From Leisingera sp. SS27 (GTDB lineage Bacteria > Pseudomonadota > Alphaproteobacteria > Rhodobacterales > Rhodobacteraceae), in NCBI RefSeq assembly GCF_028368855.1, contig NZ_JAQNCY010000018.1, forward strand, positions 1 through 59,756: a DNA stretch of 59,756 nt. The letters run 5' to 3'. A program made the translations under genes and the position numbers. Positions 19,732-28,925 of the stretch are shown here, in pieces (within the stretch, counting starts at the first letter, position 1; each line of letters opens with the position of its first letter). The notes beneath the pieces are model-generated. The model had not been told where the DNA came from. It saw nothing but the letters and a program-made list of their open reading frames with translations, and did no database searches.

Positions 19732-20445
19732 ATGAAGGGCGATCACGGGCACAGCAAGGAGGACATCGCGCGGCGGCTTGCGGGCAGCAACGGCACCGGG
19801 CGGCTGCGGGACGCGGTCTATGGCGGCATTGACGGTGCGGTCACCACCTTTGCGATTGCCGCGGGCGTCGAGGGCGCCGGGTTTTCGCAAGGTGTGATCA
19901 TTGCCCTGGGCATAGCCAACGTGCTGGCGGACGGGTTTTCCATGGCGGCGGCCAATTACCTAGGCACCAAGGCGGATCTGGACGACCGGCGGCGGCTCTA
20001 CAAGGTGGAGAAACGCCATATCCGCGACTACCCGGAGGGCGAGCGCGAGGAGCTGCGCCAGATCTTCCAGGAACTGGGGCTGAGTGGCGATGTGCTGGAG
20101 GGTGCGGTGCAATCGGTCTCGGCCAAGCCGGAGAAATGGATCTCTGTGATGCTGACCAGCGAATACGGGCTGGCGCCGGCCGAGCCCAGCCCGGTGGCGG
20201 CGGCGCTGACCACCTTTGCCGCCTTCATGGCGGCGGGCATCGTGCCGCTCTTGCCCTTCATGCTGGGGCTGCCCGATCCGTTCCTGACGGCGGCGCTGGC
20301 CACCGGGGCGGTGTTTTTCGGCATCGGCGCCAGCAAGAGCGCCTGGTCGCTGGCGCCCTGGTGGAAATCCGGGCTGGAAACGCTGGCCATCGGCTCCTGC
20401 GCGGCTGCGGTGGCTTATCTGGCGGGCAGCCTGTTCCGGGTTTGA
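19732..20445 (+). CDS. VIT1/CCC1 family iron/manganese transporter
   Basis: This 237-aa membrane protein starts RLRDAVYGGIDGAVTTFAIAAGV shortly after its N-terminus, the hallmark first helix of the VIT/CCC1 family. The next helices include GIANVLADGFSMAAANYLG. A cytosolic Glu-rich metal-binding helical region (about 85-140) is followed by three more membrane segments. Members move Fe2+ or Mn2+ out of the cytosol. It lies 44 bp after the P-type ATPase gene. The start has no convincing ribosome site, and an FNR-like dyad is centred 41.5 bp upstream of the ATG, so a leaderless mRNA is possible. Confidence 0.85.
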   Translation: MKGDHGHSKEDIARRLAGSNGTGRLRDAVYGGIDGAVTTFAIAAGVEGAGFSQGVIIALGIANVLADGFSMAAANYLGTKADLDDRRRLYKVEKRHIRDYPEGEREELRQIFQELGLSGDVLEGAVQSVSAKPEKWISVMLTSEYGLAPAEPSPVAAALTTFAAFMAAGIVPLLPFMLGLPDPFLTAALATGAVFFGIGASKSAWSLAPWWKSGLETLAIGSCAAAVAYLAGSLFRV

Positions 20446-20483
20446 GCCGGATCAAGGGGGGCGGGGCGGTTTGGCCCTAAGCT
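20442..20483 (+). promoter_or_regulatory. FNR/Crp-type site and -10 box for the M50 protease gene
   Basis: TTGAGCCGGATCAA (20442-20455) differs from the FNR consensus TTGAT-N4-ATCAA at one base. A -10 box TAAGCT (20478-20483) starts 29.5 bp from its centre, placing the site at -41.5, the classical FNR activation position. The dyad overlaps the end of the VIT gene. Confidence 0.55.
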
Positions 20484-20502
20484 GATGACCGGAGGGACGC
20501 AT

Positions 20503-21648
20503 ATGTTTTCAAATGCCATCAAAATCGCCACCCTGCAGGGGTTTGACATCAGGATTGATCCGAGCTGGGCGCTGATTGCCGCGCTGATCACCTGGAGCCT
20601 GTCGTCGCAGTATTTTCCGATGGTGTATCCCGGTGCCGGAGGCAGCGTCTATCTGACCCTGGCGCTGCTGGCGATGCTGGGGTTTTTCGGCTCGCTGATC
20701 CTGCACGAGATGTCCCATTCGGTGGTGGCGCGCCGCTACGGGGTTGAGATCAAGGGGATCACCCTGTTCATCTTCGGCGGGGTTGCCGAGCTGGGATCGG
20801 AGCCGAAGACCGCCGCCAGCGAGTTCTGGATTGCCATTGCCGGCCCGCTGATGAGCTTTGCGCTGGCCTTGGCCTTCTGGCTGCTGGCGCAGACGGGCGG
20901 GTGGCTTGCGCCGGGGATGGCGCTGAACCCTGTGCTGGACTACCTGGCGCTGATCAACCTGGTGCTGGCGGTGTTCAACCTGCTGCCGGCCTTTCCCTTG
21001 GATGGCGGGCGGATCTTCCGCGCCTTTCTGTGGAGCCGCAGCCGCGACCTGCTGCAGGCGACTGCCACAGCTACGAGGATCAGCAGCTATTTTGCCTATG
21101 CGCTGATCCTCTTTGGTGTCATCGGGCTGTTTTCCGGCAATCCGGTTGCGTCGTTGTGGCAGGTGCTGATCGGGGTGTTTGTGCTGGCGGCGGCCAAGGG
21201 CACATATGCCCGCCAGCTGCAGGAGGCGGCATTCAAGGGCAAGACAGCCGCCGCGCTGATGACGCGCGATGCGGTCACCGTGCTGCCGGAGGTGAGCCTG
21301 CAATACCTCGCGGATCAGGTGATGCTGTCGGAGCGCAAGAGCTTTGTGCCGGTGGTGCTGGGCGATGTGCTGCTGGGTTATGCCGATACCAGCTTGCTGG
21401 CGCAGACCCCGCGGGCGGAGTGGACGGCAACGCATGTCGGCGACGTCTATGTTGCGGCGGATGCGGACAACACTGTTGGCCCGGAGATGCCGGCCGCGGA
21501 GCTGATGGCGAAAATCTCTGCCACCGGGCGGCGCAAGTTTCTGGTGGCGGAGGGGCGCCAACTGCTGGGGGTGGTCACCCTGTCTGATCTGATGGGCTAT
21601 CTGGCGGTGCTGCAGGAGATCCGGCTGCCGGAACGCAAGGCGGAGTAA
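20503..21648 (+). CDS. Site-2-protease-like M50 metalloprotease
   Basis: I chose the ATG at 20503 because GGAGGG lies 5 bases upstream; the product is 381 aa. The zinc motif HEMSH (68-72) and the second motif NLLPAFPLDGG (159-169) identify a SpoIVFB-type intramembrane protease with about six membrane segments. The C-terminal 140 residues form a degenerate CBS-pair-like region. Such proteases cleave membrane-bound regulators or stress proteins; CBS domains may couple activity to nucleotide level. Its substrate is unknown. It has its own FNR-like promoter in a low-oxygen gene block. Confidence 0.86.
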   Translation: MFSNAIKIATLQGFDIRIDPSWALIAALITWSLSSQYFPMVYPGAGGSVYLTLALLAMLGFFGSLILHEMSHSVVARRYGVEIKGITLFIFGGVAELGSEPKTAASEFWIAIAGPLMSFALALAFWLLAQTGGWLAPGMALNPVLDYLALINLVLAVFNLLPAFPLDGGRIFRAFLWSRSRDLLQATATATRISSYFAYALILFGVIGLFSGNPVASLWQVLIGVFVLAAAKGTYARQLQEAAFKGKTAAALMTRDAVTVLPEVSLQYLADQVMLSERKSFVPVVLGDVLLGYADTSLLAQTPRAEWTATHVGDVYVAADADNTVGPEMPAAELMAKISATGRRKFLVAEGRQLLGVVTLSDLMGYLAVLQEIRLPERKAE

Positions 21649-21658
21649 GGCGGCGGTG

Positions 21659-22477
21659 TCAGCGGCTTTGCTCGGGTGATTGCTCAGTCTGCCGCTGCGC
21701 GGCGCCGCCGAGAAATGCAAACCAGTAGGCCAGGGCGACCCCGCCTGCGCCGCCTGCGATGTTGCCGAGGGTGACCCAGAACAGGTTGGCGGCTGCTGCC
21801 GAAAGGGGAATATCCGCTCCCGCTGCCCAGGCCTGGGGGAAGAAATACATGTTGGCGATCGAGTGCTCGAGCCCCAGCAGCACGAAGGCGGTGATCGGCC
21901 ACAGGATGGCAAGGACCTTGCCGGCGGCGGTGCGGGCCGCGAAAGACAGCCAGACGGCAAGGCAGACCAGGGCGTTGCACAGCGCGCCGCGCATGAAGGC
22001 CTCCAGCGGAGAGAGGGCGGCCTTGGCCTCTGCGATCCCGGCGGAGGTTGCGCCCATCGGACCGTCCAGCAACCCGGTAAGGGCAAAGGCAGCGGCCAGC
22101 CCGGCGGCGCCCGCAAGATTGCCGGCATAGACAATGCCCCAGCTGCGCAGCAGCAGGCGCAGCGGAATCTTGCGGTCCACCGCGGCGATCACCATCAGCA
22201 CATTGCCGGTGAACAGCTCTGCCCCGGCGATCACCACCAGGATCAGACCGAGCGAGAACACCGCCCCGCCCAGCACCCGGACCGGTCCTGTGACGGGGGA
22301 TGCGCCGGTCAGGGTCATGGTGTAGGCCGCCGCGCCGAAGCCGATGAAGGCCCCCGCCAGCATCGCCAGCACGAACATCTGCGGCAGCGGCAGCCGGGCC
22401 TTGGCGGTTCCGGCGGTCTCTACCAGTTTTGCGATTTCGGCGGGTTTGTAGGCGTCAAAGGGGGCCTGGCTGGTCAT
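21659..22477 (-). CDS. Formate/nitrite transporter family channel
   Basis: This 272-aa protein has six hydrophobic segments and FNT motifs, including GAELFTGN in the first half and GLEHSIANMYFFP with the central histidine of the pore in the second. An AGGAG site precedes the ATG. It follows the tandem Usp gene by 42 bp in one operon. FNT channels carry formate, nitrite, lactate or hydrosulfide. Because the plasmid also encodes nitrate and nitrite reduction and lactate oxidation, nitrite or a monocarboxylate is plausible; the sequence alone does not decide. Confidence 0.87.
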   Translation of the reverse strand: MTSQAPFDAYKPAEIAKLVETAGTAKARLPLPQMFVLAMLAGAFIGFGAAAYTMTLTGASPVTGPVRVLGGAVFSLGLILVVIAGAELFTGNVLMVIAAVDRKIPLRLLLRSWGIVYAGNLAGAAGLAAAFALTGLLDGPMGATSAGIAEAKAALSPLEAFMRGALCNALVCLAVWLSFAARTAAGKVLAILWPITAFVLLGLEHSIANMYFFPQAWAAGADIPLSAAAANLFWVTLGNIAGGAGGVALAYWFAFLGGAAQRQTEQSPEQSR

Positions 22478-22519
22478 CGGTCGGCTCCTGAGGTCATGGG
22501 CGCAAGGGTGCGGCGGGCG

Positions 22520-23365
22520 TCAGTGGGCAAACAGCACCGGCAGCTCTGTCTGCTCACTCATTGTCCGGGTGGTACCGCCAAACACGGCCTCGCGCATGCG
22601 GGAGTGGCCATAGGCCCCCATCACCACCAGACCGGCCCCGGCCTCGCGGGCGCGCTGCAAAATGCCGTGGCCGACATCCTGGCCGCCGCCGGGGAACTGC
22701 GACACGGTCACGTTGCAGCCGTGATGGCAGAGCCATGCTGCGGCATCGGTGCCTGGATCCTCGCCGTCGCGCTGGTCTGAGGCGCTCGATTCAAAGCATC
22801 CGATCACGACCTCCTCGGCGCGGCGCAGCCAGGGCAGGGCCAGATGCGCGGCGCGGGAGGCGGCAAGGCTGCTGTCCCAGGCGAGGAAGACGCGGTTGCA
22901 GCTGGCAAAAGGCGAGCCGTTCACGATGACCGGAACCGGCGACTGGAACAGTAGGCCGTGCAGGGCGTCGCGGAAGATGTCGTCGCGGTCCCTGAGGTCA
23001 TCGGCAAACTGCGCAAAATCACAGGTCTTGGCCCGCTGGGCGCACAGCTGCCGGATGTCGGCGCCGGCGCAGACCGCATAATGCACATCGCCGGAGCAGA
23101 TGTTGCGGGTGAGGAGATCGTTCACCTCTGCGGCGCGGGATTCAGCGGCCTGACGGGCGTCCCGCAAATGATCAACCCAGTCCGCAGGCATTGCAGCCGC
23201 GCCGAACCCCGTCGCGCTGTAGACGAAATAGGGCCTGGCGGGCAGGCTGTCCAAAAGCAGGCAGGCGAGATATGCGTCCTGGGCTTGCGCCGCTTCGGCG
23301 GCGGCAGTGATGGTTGCGTCACTGGTGTCTGCAGTCAGCACGAAAAGAGAGGTTTGGCGTTGCAT
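22520..23365 (-). CDS. Tandem-domain universal stress protein
   Basis: This 281-aa protein has two Usp domains. The C-terminal domain holds the ATP-binding signature GAYGHSRMREAVFGGTTR (G-2x-G-9x-G-S/T). The N-terminal domain is degenerate. GGAGG lies 8 bases upstream of the ATG. It is divergent from a single-domain UspA gene, with an FNR-like dyad between. Tandem Usp proteins are often induced by oxygen limitation or respiratory inhibition. Confidence 0.85.
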   Translation of the reverse strand: MQRQTSLFVLTADTSDATITAAAEAAQAQDAYLACLLLDSLPARPYFVYSATGFGAAAMPADWVDHLRDARQAAESRAAEVNDLLTRNICSGDVHYAVCAGADIRQLCAQRAKTCDFAQFADDLRDRDDIFRDALHGLLFQSPVPVIVNGSPFASCNRVFLAWDSSLAASRAAHLALPWLRRAEEVVIGCFESSASDQRDGEDPGTDAAAWLCHHGCNVTVSQFPGGGQDVGHGILQRAREAGAGLVVMGAYGHSRMREAVFGGTTRTMSEQTELPVLFAH

Positions 23366-23445
23366 GGCGGGCCTCCGGCAGCTGGGGTGCGGCAGGTGGG
23401 GTGCGTACCGCGTTCACCAGTAGATCAGCTGCGCCGGCGGGCGCC

Positions 23446-23459
23446 ATGATCCTGATCAA
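23446..23459. promoter_or_regulatory. FNR-like dyad between divergent usp genes
   Basis: ATGATCCTGATCAA matches TTGAT-N4-ATCAA with a single mismatch. It lies 81 bp before the minus-strand tandem usp start and 81 bp before the plus-strand uspA start, so it could serve either gene. The -10 match at the expected spacing is weak on both sides. Confidence 0.45.
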
Positions 23460-23539
23460 TCCGCTGCTGCGGCTAACCTGTGTCAAGGCAGGCCGCCGGA
23501 AACCGGCGTAGACTCGGACCGCATCAGAGGAGGATCACG

Positions 23540-23947
23540 ATGTACAAGCATATTCTGGTTCCCATTGCCCCCGATCACGGTGCCAATACGGCACGGTCGC
23601 TGGAGGCTGCCCGCCTGCTGGCTGACAGCGATGCCAGGATCACCGCGCTGACCGTGGCGGACGAGATCCCCGGTTATGTGGTTCAGCAGCTGCCACAGGG
23701 CCTGCTGGAAGGCACCCGTGCAGAGATGCTGGCAGAGCTGAAGGCGGATCTGGGCGGGGTCGCGGACGTCAAGGCGGATGTGGTCACCGGACATGCCGGG
23801 CGCACGATCACCGATTACGCGGACACGCATGGCGCCGACTGCATTGTCATCGCCTCGCACCGGCCGGGACTGCAGGATTATTTCCTCGGCTCGACCGCGG
23901 CGCGGGTGGTGCGCCATGCCAAATGCACCGTGGTGGTGATCCGCTAG
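23540..23947 (+). CDS. UspA-type universal stress protein
   Basis: The ATG at 23540 follows AGAGGAGG and gives a 135-aa single-domain protein. It begins MYKHILVPIA and ends with the nucleotide-binding loop SHRPGLQDYFLGSTAARVVRHAKC. The last codon overlaps by 4 bp the end of the convergent exporter permease gene. A stress role at low oxygen is inferred from the adjacent FNR-like site. Confidence 0.88.
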   Translation: MYKHILVPIAPDHGANTARSLEAARLLADSDARITALTVADEIPGYVVQQLPQGLLEGTRAEMLAELKADLGGVADVKADVVTGHAGRTITDYADTHGADCIVIASHRPGLQDYFLGSTAARVVRHAKCTVVVIR

Positions 23948-25068
23948 CCGTCCTGCGCCACGGACCGGCGGAACAGCACCAGACTGGTCGCCAGCAGGGT
24001 CGCGCCCAGCAGCGCCATCCACAGGAATTCCGGCCAGACGGTCTGGAACCCTGCGCCTTTGAAGACGATGGCCTGACTGGCGGACATGTAGTGGCGCGAG
24101 GGCAGCAGCATGGTGGTGGCCTGCAGCCAGGCGGGCTGGCTTTCCACCGGGGTTTCGCCGCCCGACAGCATCAGCATCGGCAGGATGGTCAGCATCACCA
24201 GCAGCGCAAACTGCGCCATCGAGCGCGCGACCGTGGCCAGGAACACTCCCAGCGCGGTGGCTGTGAACAGGAACAGCGCGGTGCCGCAGAGGAACAGCAG
24301 CTTGGAGCCCGCAATGGTGATCTCCAGCACGCCCTGCATCACAAAACCCAGCGACAGCGCTGCCGCAACCAGCACCACCGCGGCGTTGGCCCAGATCTTG
24401 GCCACGGCGATATCGAAGGGCGAGAGCGGCATCGCCAGCAGATGCTCAATGGTGCCGTGCTCGCGCTCGCGGATCATCGCGGCGCCGGTCAGGATCGTGG
24501 TCAGCCACATGATCTGGCCGATCAGCGCGTTGATACCGGCAAAGCGGACGGTGTCGCGGTTGGGGTTGAAGGCGCTGCGGATGATGATGTTCAGGGGCTG
24601 CGGCACTGCCAGATCGGCGCCGATGGCAAAGCGGCGGATCTCGGTGCTGAGGATGCTGGTGATGTAGCTGGCGCCGATGCCTGCCTGTTCCATCGCGGTG
24701 GCGTCGATCAGCACCTGGATTTCCGGCACGCGGGCGGCGCGCAGGTCTTTTTCGAACCCGGGCGGCACGGCGACCACGAACAGGAAATCGCCCGCATCCA
24801 TCCGGGCGGCGCCGGTTCCCGGTTCAATCTGGGCAACAGGCTGGAATTCGGGCGGAAAGAACGCCTCCGCCAGGGTGCGCGACAGCGGCGAGTTGTCCTC
24901 ATCCGCAAAGGCGATCGAGGCGTTGTTGACCGAGGTGGCGACCCCGGTCGCCTCCATCACCGGCGCCAGGGTGAAGGACCAGGCCAGAAGCGCCATCATC
25001 ACCCAGTCGCGGCGCAGGCTCATCATCTCCTTGAGGCCGAGCCAGAATATGCAGGAGAGCCGCCGCAT
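23944..25068 (-). CDS. yhhJ: ABC-2 type exporter permease, YhhJ-like
   Basis: This 374-aa membrane protein has an N-terminal helix, a large periplasmic domain (about 40-180), then about five C-terminal helices with the ABC-2 motif MIREREHGTIEHLLAMPL. It begins directly after the rbbA-like stop with AGGAGA. With the HlyD-like and double-ATPase proteins it forms a tripartite exporter of the YhiI-RbbA-YhhJ type, whose substrate is not established. Confidence 0.86.
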   Translation of the reverse strand: MRRLSCIFWLGLKEMMSLRRDWVMMALLAWSFTLAPVMEATGVATSVNNASIAFADEDNSPLSRTLAEAFFPPEFQPVAQIEPGTGAARMDAGDFLFVVAVPPGFEKDLRAARVPEIQVLIDATAMEQAGIGASYITSILSTEIRRFAIGADLAVPQPLNIIIRSAFNPNRDTVRFAGINALIGQIMWLTTILTGAAMIREREHGTIEHLLAMPLSPFDIAVAKIWANAAVVLVAAALSLGFVMQGVLEITIAGSKLLFLCGTALFLFTATALGVFLATVARSMAQFALLVMLTILPMLMLSGGETPVESQPAWLQATTMLLPSRHYMSASQAIVFKGAGFQTVWPEFLWMALLGATLLATSLVLFRRSVAQDG

Positions 25069-27759
25069 CTATTTCTCCTGCGCCCGCAGCGCCAGCGCGG
25101 CCAGCAGGGTGAGGGCCGGTCCGAAGCAGGCCAGCGCCAGGATGTCGGGCAGCAGCGCCTCCCAGCCCAGCCCCTTGGTGAAGGCGCCGACGTTCAGGTG
25201 CAGGAAATAGGACGACGGCCACAGCGCGCCGATGGTCTGGGCGCCGGGTTCCAGTGTCGAGACCGGCTGCAGCAGGCCGGAGAACTGGATCGTCGGCACC
25301 ACCGAGGCGATGGTGGTGGCAAAGGTTGCCGCCACCTGGCTGGAGGTCATGGTGGCGATCAGCAGCCCATAGGAGGTGGCGGCCCAGACATAAAGAAGCG
25401 CGCCAAGGGCCAAGGGCAGCGGGTTGCCCTTGAGCGGCACCTTGAAGACCGCGATGGTCATCGCCGCGAGCAGCAGGAAGTTCACATAAGCAATCACGAT
25501 ATAGGGGATCTGTTTGCCGATCAGGAACTCCAGCCGGGTGGTGGGCGTCACGTAGAAATTGGTGACCGAGCCCAGCTCCTTTTCGCGCGCGACGCTGACC
25601 GCCATCAGCACCGCGGGCAGCATGATCAGCAGGATTGCGGGCATGGCCGGCGCCATGGCCGCGATGCTCTCGAAGCTCTGGTTGTAGCGGAACCGCGGCT
25701 CTATCCGGGCGAGTTCGGGCTGGCGGGTGCCGCTGGCGGCGGCCTCAGCGTTCAGGAAGGTCTGATGCAGGCCGGCAGCATAGCCCTCCACCGTTTCGCC
25801 CTTGAAGGGGATGGCGCCGTCAACGACGGCCAGCACCTCTGCCGGTTCATCCGCGCGCAGCTTGCGGCCAAAGTCAGGCGGCAGCTCGATCACCAGCGAG
25901 ACCTCGCCCGAGACCAGCCGGTTGCGGCCTTCGGCGGCGCTGGACAGGGGCGGGGTGGTGCGGAAGTAGCGGGAGCCGGAAATCTCCGCCAGGTAGGCGC
26001 GGCTTTCGGGGCTTTGCGACAGGTCGAGCGCGGCATAGTCCAGCTCGTCGATGTCCAGCGAAATGCCGAAGCAGAACACCAGCATCAGGATCACGGAGCC
26101 GAGGAAGGCAAAGGCGAGCCGCACCGGGTCGCGCAGCACCTCCACCGTTTCGCGCCGCGCATAGGCCAGCGCGCGGGTGAGGCCGCCCGCTACGCGGCCC
26201 TTTGCCTGAACCGTGGTTTCGGGTGCTGAGACCGGGGCAGGGGGGTCGGCGGCCTTGAGTATGGAGATGAACGCCTCCTCCAGGCTGTCTGCCGCTTCGG
26301 CGGCCATCAGCTCTTCGGGGGTGCCCTCGGCCAGAACCTTTCCCGCGTGCATGAAGGAGACCCGGTCGCAGCGCTCCGCCTCGCCCATGAAGTGGGTGGA
26401 GACAAAGATCGTCACGCCCTCGTTGCGCGACAGCTCAAGCAGCAGCGCCCAGAACATGTCCCGCGCCTCAGGATCGACACCGGAGGTCGGCTCGTCCAGG
26501 ATCAGCACCCGCGGACGGTGGATCACCGCAACCGCCAGCGACAGCCGCTGCTTGATGCCCAGGGGCAGGGCGGCGGCCAGGGAGGTCCTGTGCGCCGCTA
26601 GGCCGAAGCGCCGGGTCAGTTCGGCGACCCGGGCCGCGCGGTCTTTGATCCCGAAAATGCGGGCGTGGAGCTGCAGGTTCTGTTCAACGGTCAGTTCGCC
26701 ATAAAGCGAAAACGCCTGGCTCATATAGCCGGTTTCGCGGCGCATGGCGCGGTTCCTGGCATCCACGGGCTTGCCGAACAGCTGCGCCGCGCCGGAGCTG
26801 ATGGGCAAGAGGCCGGTCAGCATCTTCATCGTTGTCGACTTGCCGCAGCCGTTGGAGCCGAGAAAGCCGAAGATTTCACCGCGGGCAATGCAGAAATCGA
26901 CGTGGTCAACGGCAGTGAAATCGCCGAAGCGGCGGGTGAGGCCGCGGGCGGTGATGACCGCTTCGCCGCTGTGCGCAGCCGGGGCAGGGTGCGGAACCGG
27001 CGGCGGTTTTCCTTTCGCGCGCAGCTGCCGGTAGGCGGTCTCGAGGTCTTCGGCCCCGCTTCGCAAGTCTTCCGGCGGGCCCTGGAACAGCACCCGGCCT
27101 GCATCCATGGCGACGATCCAGTCGAAGCGCTGCGCCTCCTCCATATACGCGGTGGAGACCAGCACCGAGAGGCCGGGACTTTGGGTGCGGATGGCGCTGA
27201 TCAGCGCCCAGAACTGGCGGCGCGACAGCGGGTCAACGCCGGTGGTCGGCTCATCCAGCACCAACAGTTTCGGGTCGTGGATCAGGGCGCAGCACAGCCC
27301 CAGCTTCTGCTTCATGCCGCCCGACAGCCTGCCCATCAGCCGGTCTTCAAAAGGCGCCAGCCCGGTAGCGGTGAGGAGGGATGCGATGCGGGCCTCGCGC
27401 TCTGCCGCGCCCTGGCCGAACAGGCGGGAGAAGAACTCCAGGTTTTCGCGCACGGACAGTTCGGGATAGAGGTTGCGGCCCAGCCCCTGCGGCATGAAGG
27501 CAATAGCGGAGCAGATGCGGCGCCGATGGGCGGCGTTGCCGATCGGGCCGCCCAGCACATCTATCGACCCGGCCTGCAGTTGCTTGGCGCCGGTGATCAG
27601 GCCCAGAAGGGTCGACTTGCCGACACCGTCCGGGCCGATGAGCCCCACCAGCCGGCCCGGGAGCAGGTCCAAGGAGATCCCATCCAGTGCCACATGCTTG
27701 CGGTAGCGGTGGCTGACCTCCGCGATGCGTATCCCAGGACTGTCAGCCCGGGAAGTCAT
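25069..27759 (-). CDS. rbbA: RbbA-like double ABC ATPase fused to ABC-2 permease
   Basis: This 896-aa protein carries two ABC ATPase domains, about 10-245 (Walker A GPDGVGKST, signature LSGGMKQ) and 270-500 (GSNGCGKST, with the degenerate signature PLGIKQRLSL), then an ABC-2 permease from about 540 with MAVSVAREKELGSVTNFYVTP. The order is that of E. coli RbbA. It overlaps the upstream HlyD-like gene by 4 bp (ATGA). The E. coli protein was described as ribosome-associated, but the operon context points to export. Confidence 0.88.
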   Translation of the reverse strand: MTSRADSPGIRIAEVSHRYRKHVALDGISLDLLPGRLVGLIGPDGVGKSTLLGLITGAKQLQAGSIDVLGGPIGNAAHRRRICSAIAFMPQGLGRNLYPELSVRENLEFFSRLFGQGAAEREARIASLLTATGLAPFEDRLMGRLSGGMKQKLGLCCALIHDPKLLVLDEPTTGVDPLSRRQFWALISAIRTQSPGLSVLVSTAYMEEAQRFDWIVAMDAGRVLFQGPPEDLRSGAEDLETAYRQLRAKGKPPPVPHPAPAAHSGEAVITARGLTRRFGDFTAVDHVDFCIARGEIFGFLGSNGCGKSTTMKMLTGLLPISSGAAQLFGKPVDARNRAMRRETGYMSQAFSLYGELTVEQNLQLHARIFGIKDRAARVAELTRRFGLAAHRTSLAAALPLGIKQRLSLAVAVIHRPRVLILDEPTSGVDPEARDMFWALLLELSRNEGVTIFVSTHFMGEAERCDRVSFMHAGKVLAEGTPEELMAAEAADSLEEAFISILKAADPPAPVSAPETTVQAKGRVAGGLTRALAYARRETVEVLRDPVRLAFAFLGSVILMLVFCFGISLDIDELDYAALDLSQSPESRAYLAEISGSRYFRTTPPLSSAAEGRNRLVSGEVSLVIELPPDFGRKLRADEPAEVLAVVDGAIPFKGETVEGYAAGLHQTFLNAEAAASGTRQPELARIEPRFRYNQSFESIAAMAPAMPAILLIMLPAVLMAVSVAREKELGSVTNFYVTPTTRLEFLIGKQIPYIVIAYVNFLLLAAMTIAVFKVPLKGNPLPLALGALLYVWAATSYGLLIATMTSSQVAATFATTIASVVPTIQFSGLLQPVSTLEPGAQTIGALWPSSYFLHLNVGAFTKGLGWEALLPDILALACFGPALTLLAALALRAQEK

Positions 27760-28751
27760 TCGAACAGCTCAGGCGGGATGCGCCGCTCCAGTGCTTCGGG
27801 CCAGGGGCTGTCCGGATCGAGCCGGATCACGGCGATGCCGCGCAGGCCGGTTTTCACATGTTCGATCCGCGCGGCCACCAGATCCTGCGGGATGCGGACG
27901 CGGACGCGGAACACCAGCTGCTCGCGCTCGCTGAGGGTCTCGACCTGCTTGGGAGTGAACTGGGCCTCTGGCGACACGAAAGTGACGGTGGCGGGAATGG
28001 CATAATCGGGCAGGGCGTCCAGCACGATGCGGGCTTCCGCCCCGATTGGCAGAAGACCGGCCTCGCGGGCGGGCAGGAACACCTCCATGTAGATGTTTTC
28101 AAGGCTCAGGAGCGTCAGGATCGGCCCGCCGGCGCCGACCACCTCCCCCGGTTCCGCCAGCCGGTACAGGACCCGGCCCGGCATCGGCGCAGTAAGTATG
28201 CTGTCCTCGATCTGCGCGGCGATCCGGCGGACCTCTGCCTCAGCCGCTGCGATGCGGGCCTCTGCGGTGGCGACCCGCGCCTTGGCCGCGCCCAGCACCG
28301 CCTCGGCGACCTGGTGGGCGGTTTCGCGTTCTTCAAAGAGGGTTTCGGCAATGTTGTGACCGGCCAGCAGGGCGGTGGCGCGGTCCAGCTCATGCTCCGC
28401 GCGCCGGTGCTCGCTCTGGCGCTGGACAACCAGTGCCTCCGCCTCGGCCCTGGTCTGGCGCGCCAGCGCGGCTTCGGCCTTGGCCCGGTCATGCGCCGCC
28501 GACAGCTCATCCGTGTCCATTTCCACCAGGACGCTGCCGGCCGCCACCAGGCTGCCCTCGGCGGCCAGAACCTTGGCCACCCGGCCCGCCCGGGCGGGGG
28601 CGATCTCAACCTGCTCGGCCTCGATCCGGCCGTTGCCCTGGACGAACCCCTCGGGCAGGCCCGCGCCGTTGTCCGCGACAAACAGATACACGGCGGCGGC
28701 CGTAAGCAGAACGGCAGCACCGGCCAGCAGTGCAGCGGCAGTTTTGGTCAT
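27756..28751 (-). CDS. HlyD/membrane fusion protein of exporter, YhiI-like
   Basis: From the ATG at 28751 (GGGGGG upstream) this 331-aa protein has one N-terminal membrane anchor (about 7-26), a lipoyl-like beta domain (GRVAKVLAAEGSLVAAGSVLVEMD), a long Ala/Glu/Arg coiled coil (about 75-190) and the second lipoyl half with a beta-barrel. It is the periplasmic adaptor for the two downstream ABC proteins. No outer-membrane channel gene is adjacent, so a chromosomal TolC would be needed. It shares a control region with the divergent cytochrome gene. Confidence 0.88.
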   Translation of the reverse strand: MTKTAAALLAGAAVLLTAAAVYLFVADNGAGLPEGFVQGNGRIEAEQVEIAPARAGRVAKVLAAEGSLVAAGSVLVEMDTDELSAAHDRAKAEAALARQTRAEAEALVVQRQSEHRRAEHELDRATALLAGHNIAETLFEERETAHQVAEAVLGAAKARVATAEARIAAAEAEVRRIAAQIEDSILTAPMPGRVLYRLAEPGEVVGAGGPILTLLSLENIYMEVFLPAREAGLLPIGAEARIVLDALPDYAIPATVTFVSPEAQFTPKQVETLSEREQLVFRVRVRIPQDLVAARIEHVKTGLRGIAVIRLDPDSPWPEALERRIPPELFE

Positions 28752-28785
28752 GGCAGAACCCCCCGTTCCGTTGCGGCACCTGCGG

Positions 28786-28855
28786 AGCCTAGTCCGGTTC
28801 CGCACGGCCCGCCTTGCTCTGGGTCAATTCTGCGCTGCCGGATTGCCGCTAAGAT
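28786..28855. promoter_or_regulatory. Divergent FNR/Crp-type control region (exporter and cytochrome c)
   Basis: TTGCTCTGGGTCAA (28814-28827) is a TTG-N8-CAA dyad, two mismatches from the FNR consensus. A -10 box lies exactly 29.5 bp from its centre on each side: TAAGAT at 28850-28855 (plus, cytochrome) and TAGGCT at 28791-28786 (minus, exporter). Both promoters would therefore have the site at -41.5. Confidence 0.5.
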
Positions 28856-28925
28856 CACTTCATCTGCGGCGTGCACCGGGACCAGGCGGGGCTGCGCAGA
28901 AGGTCCGGAGCAAAGGAGAACGGCG

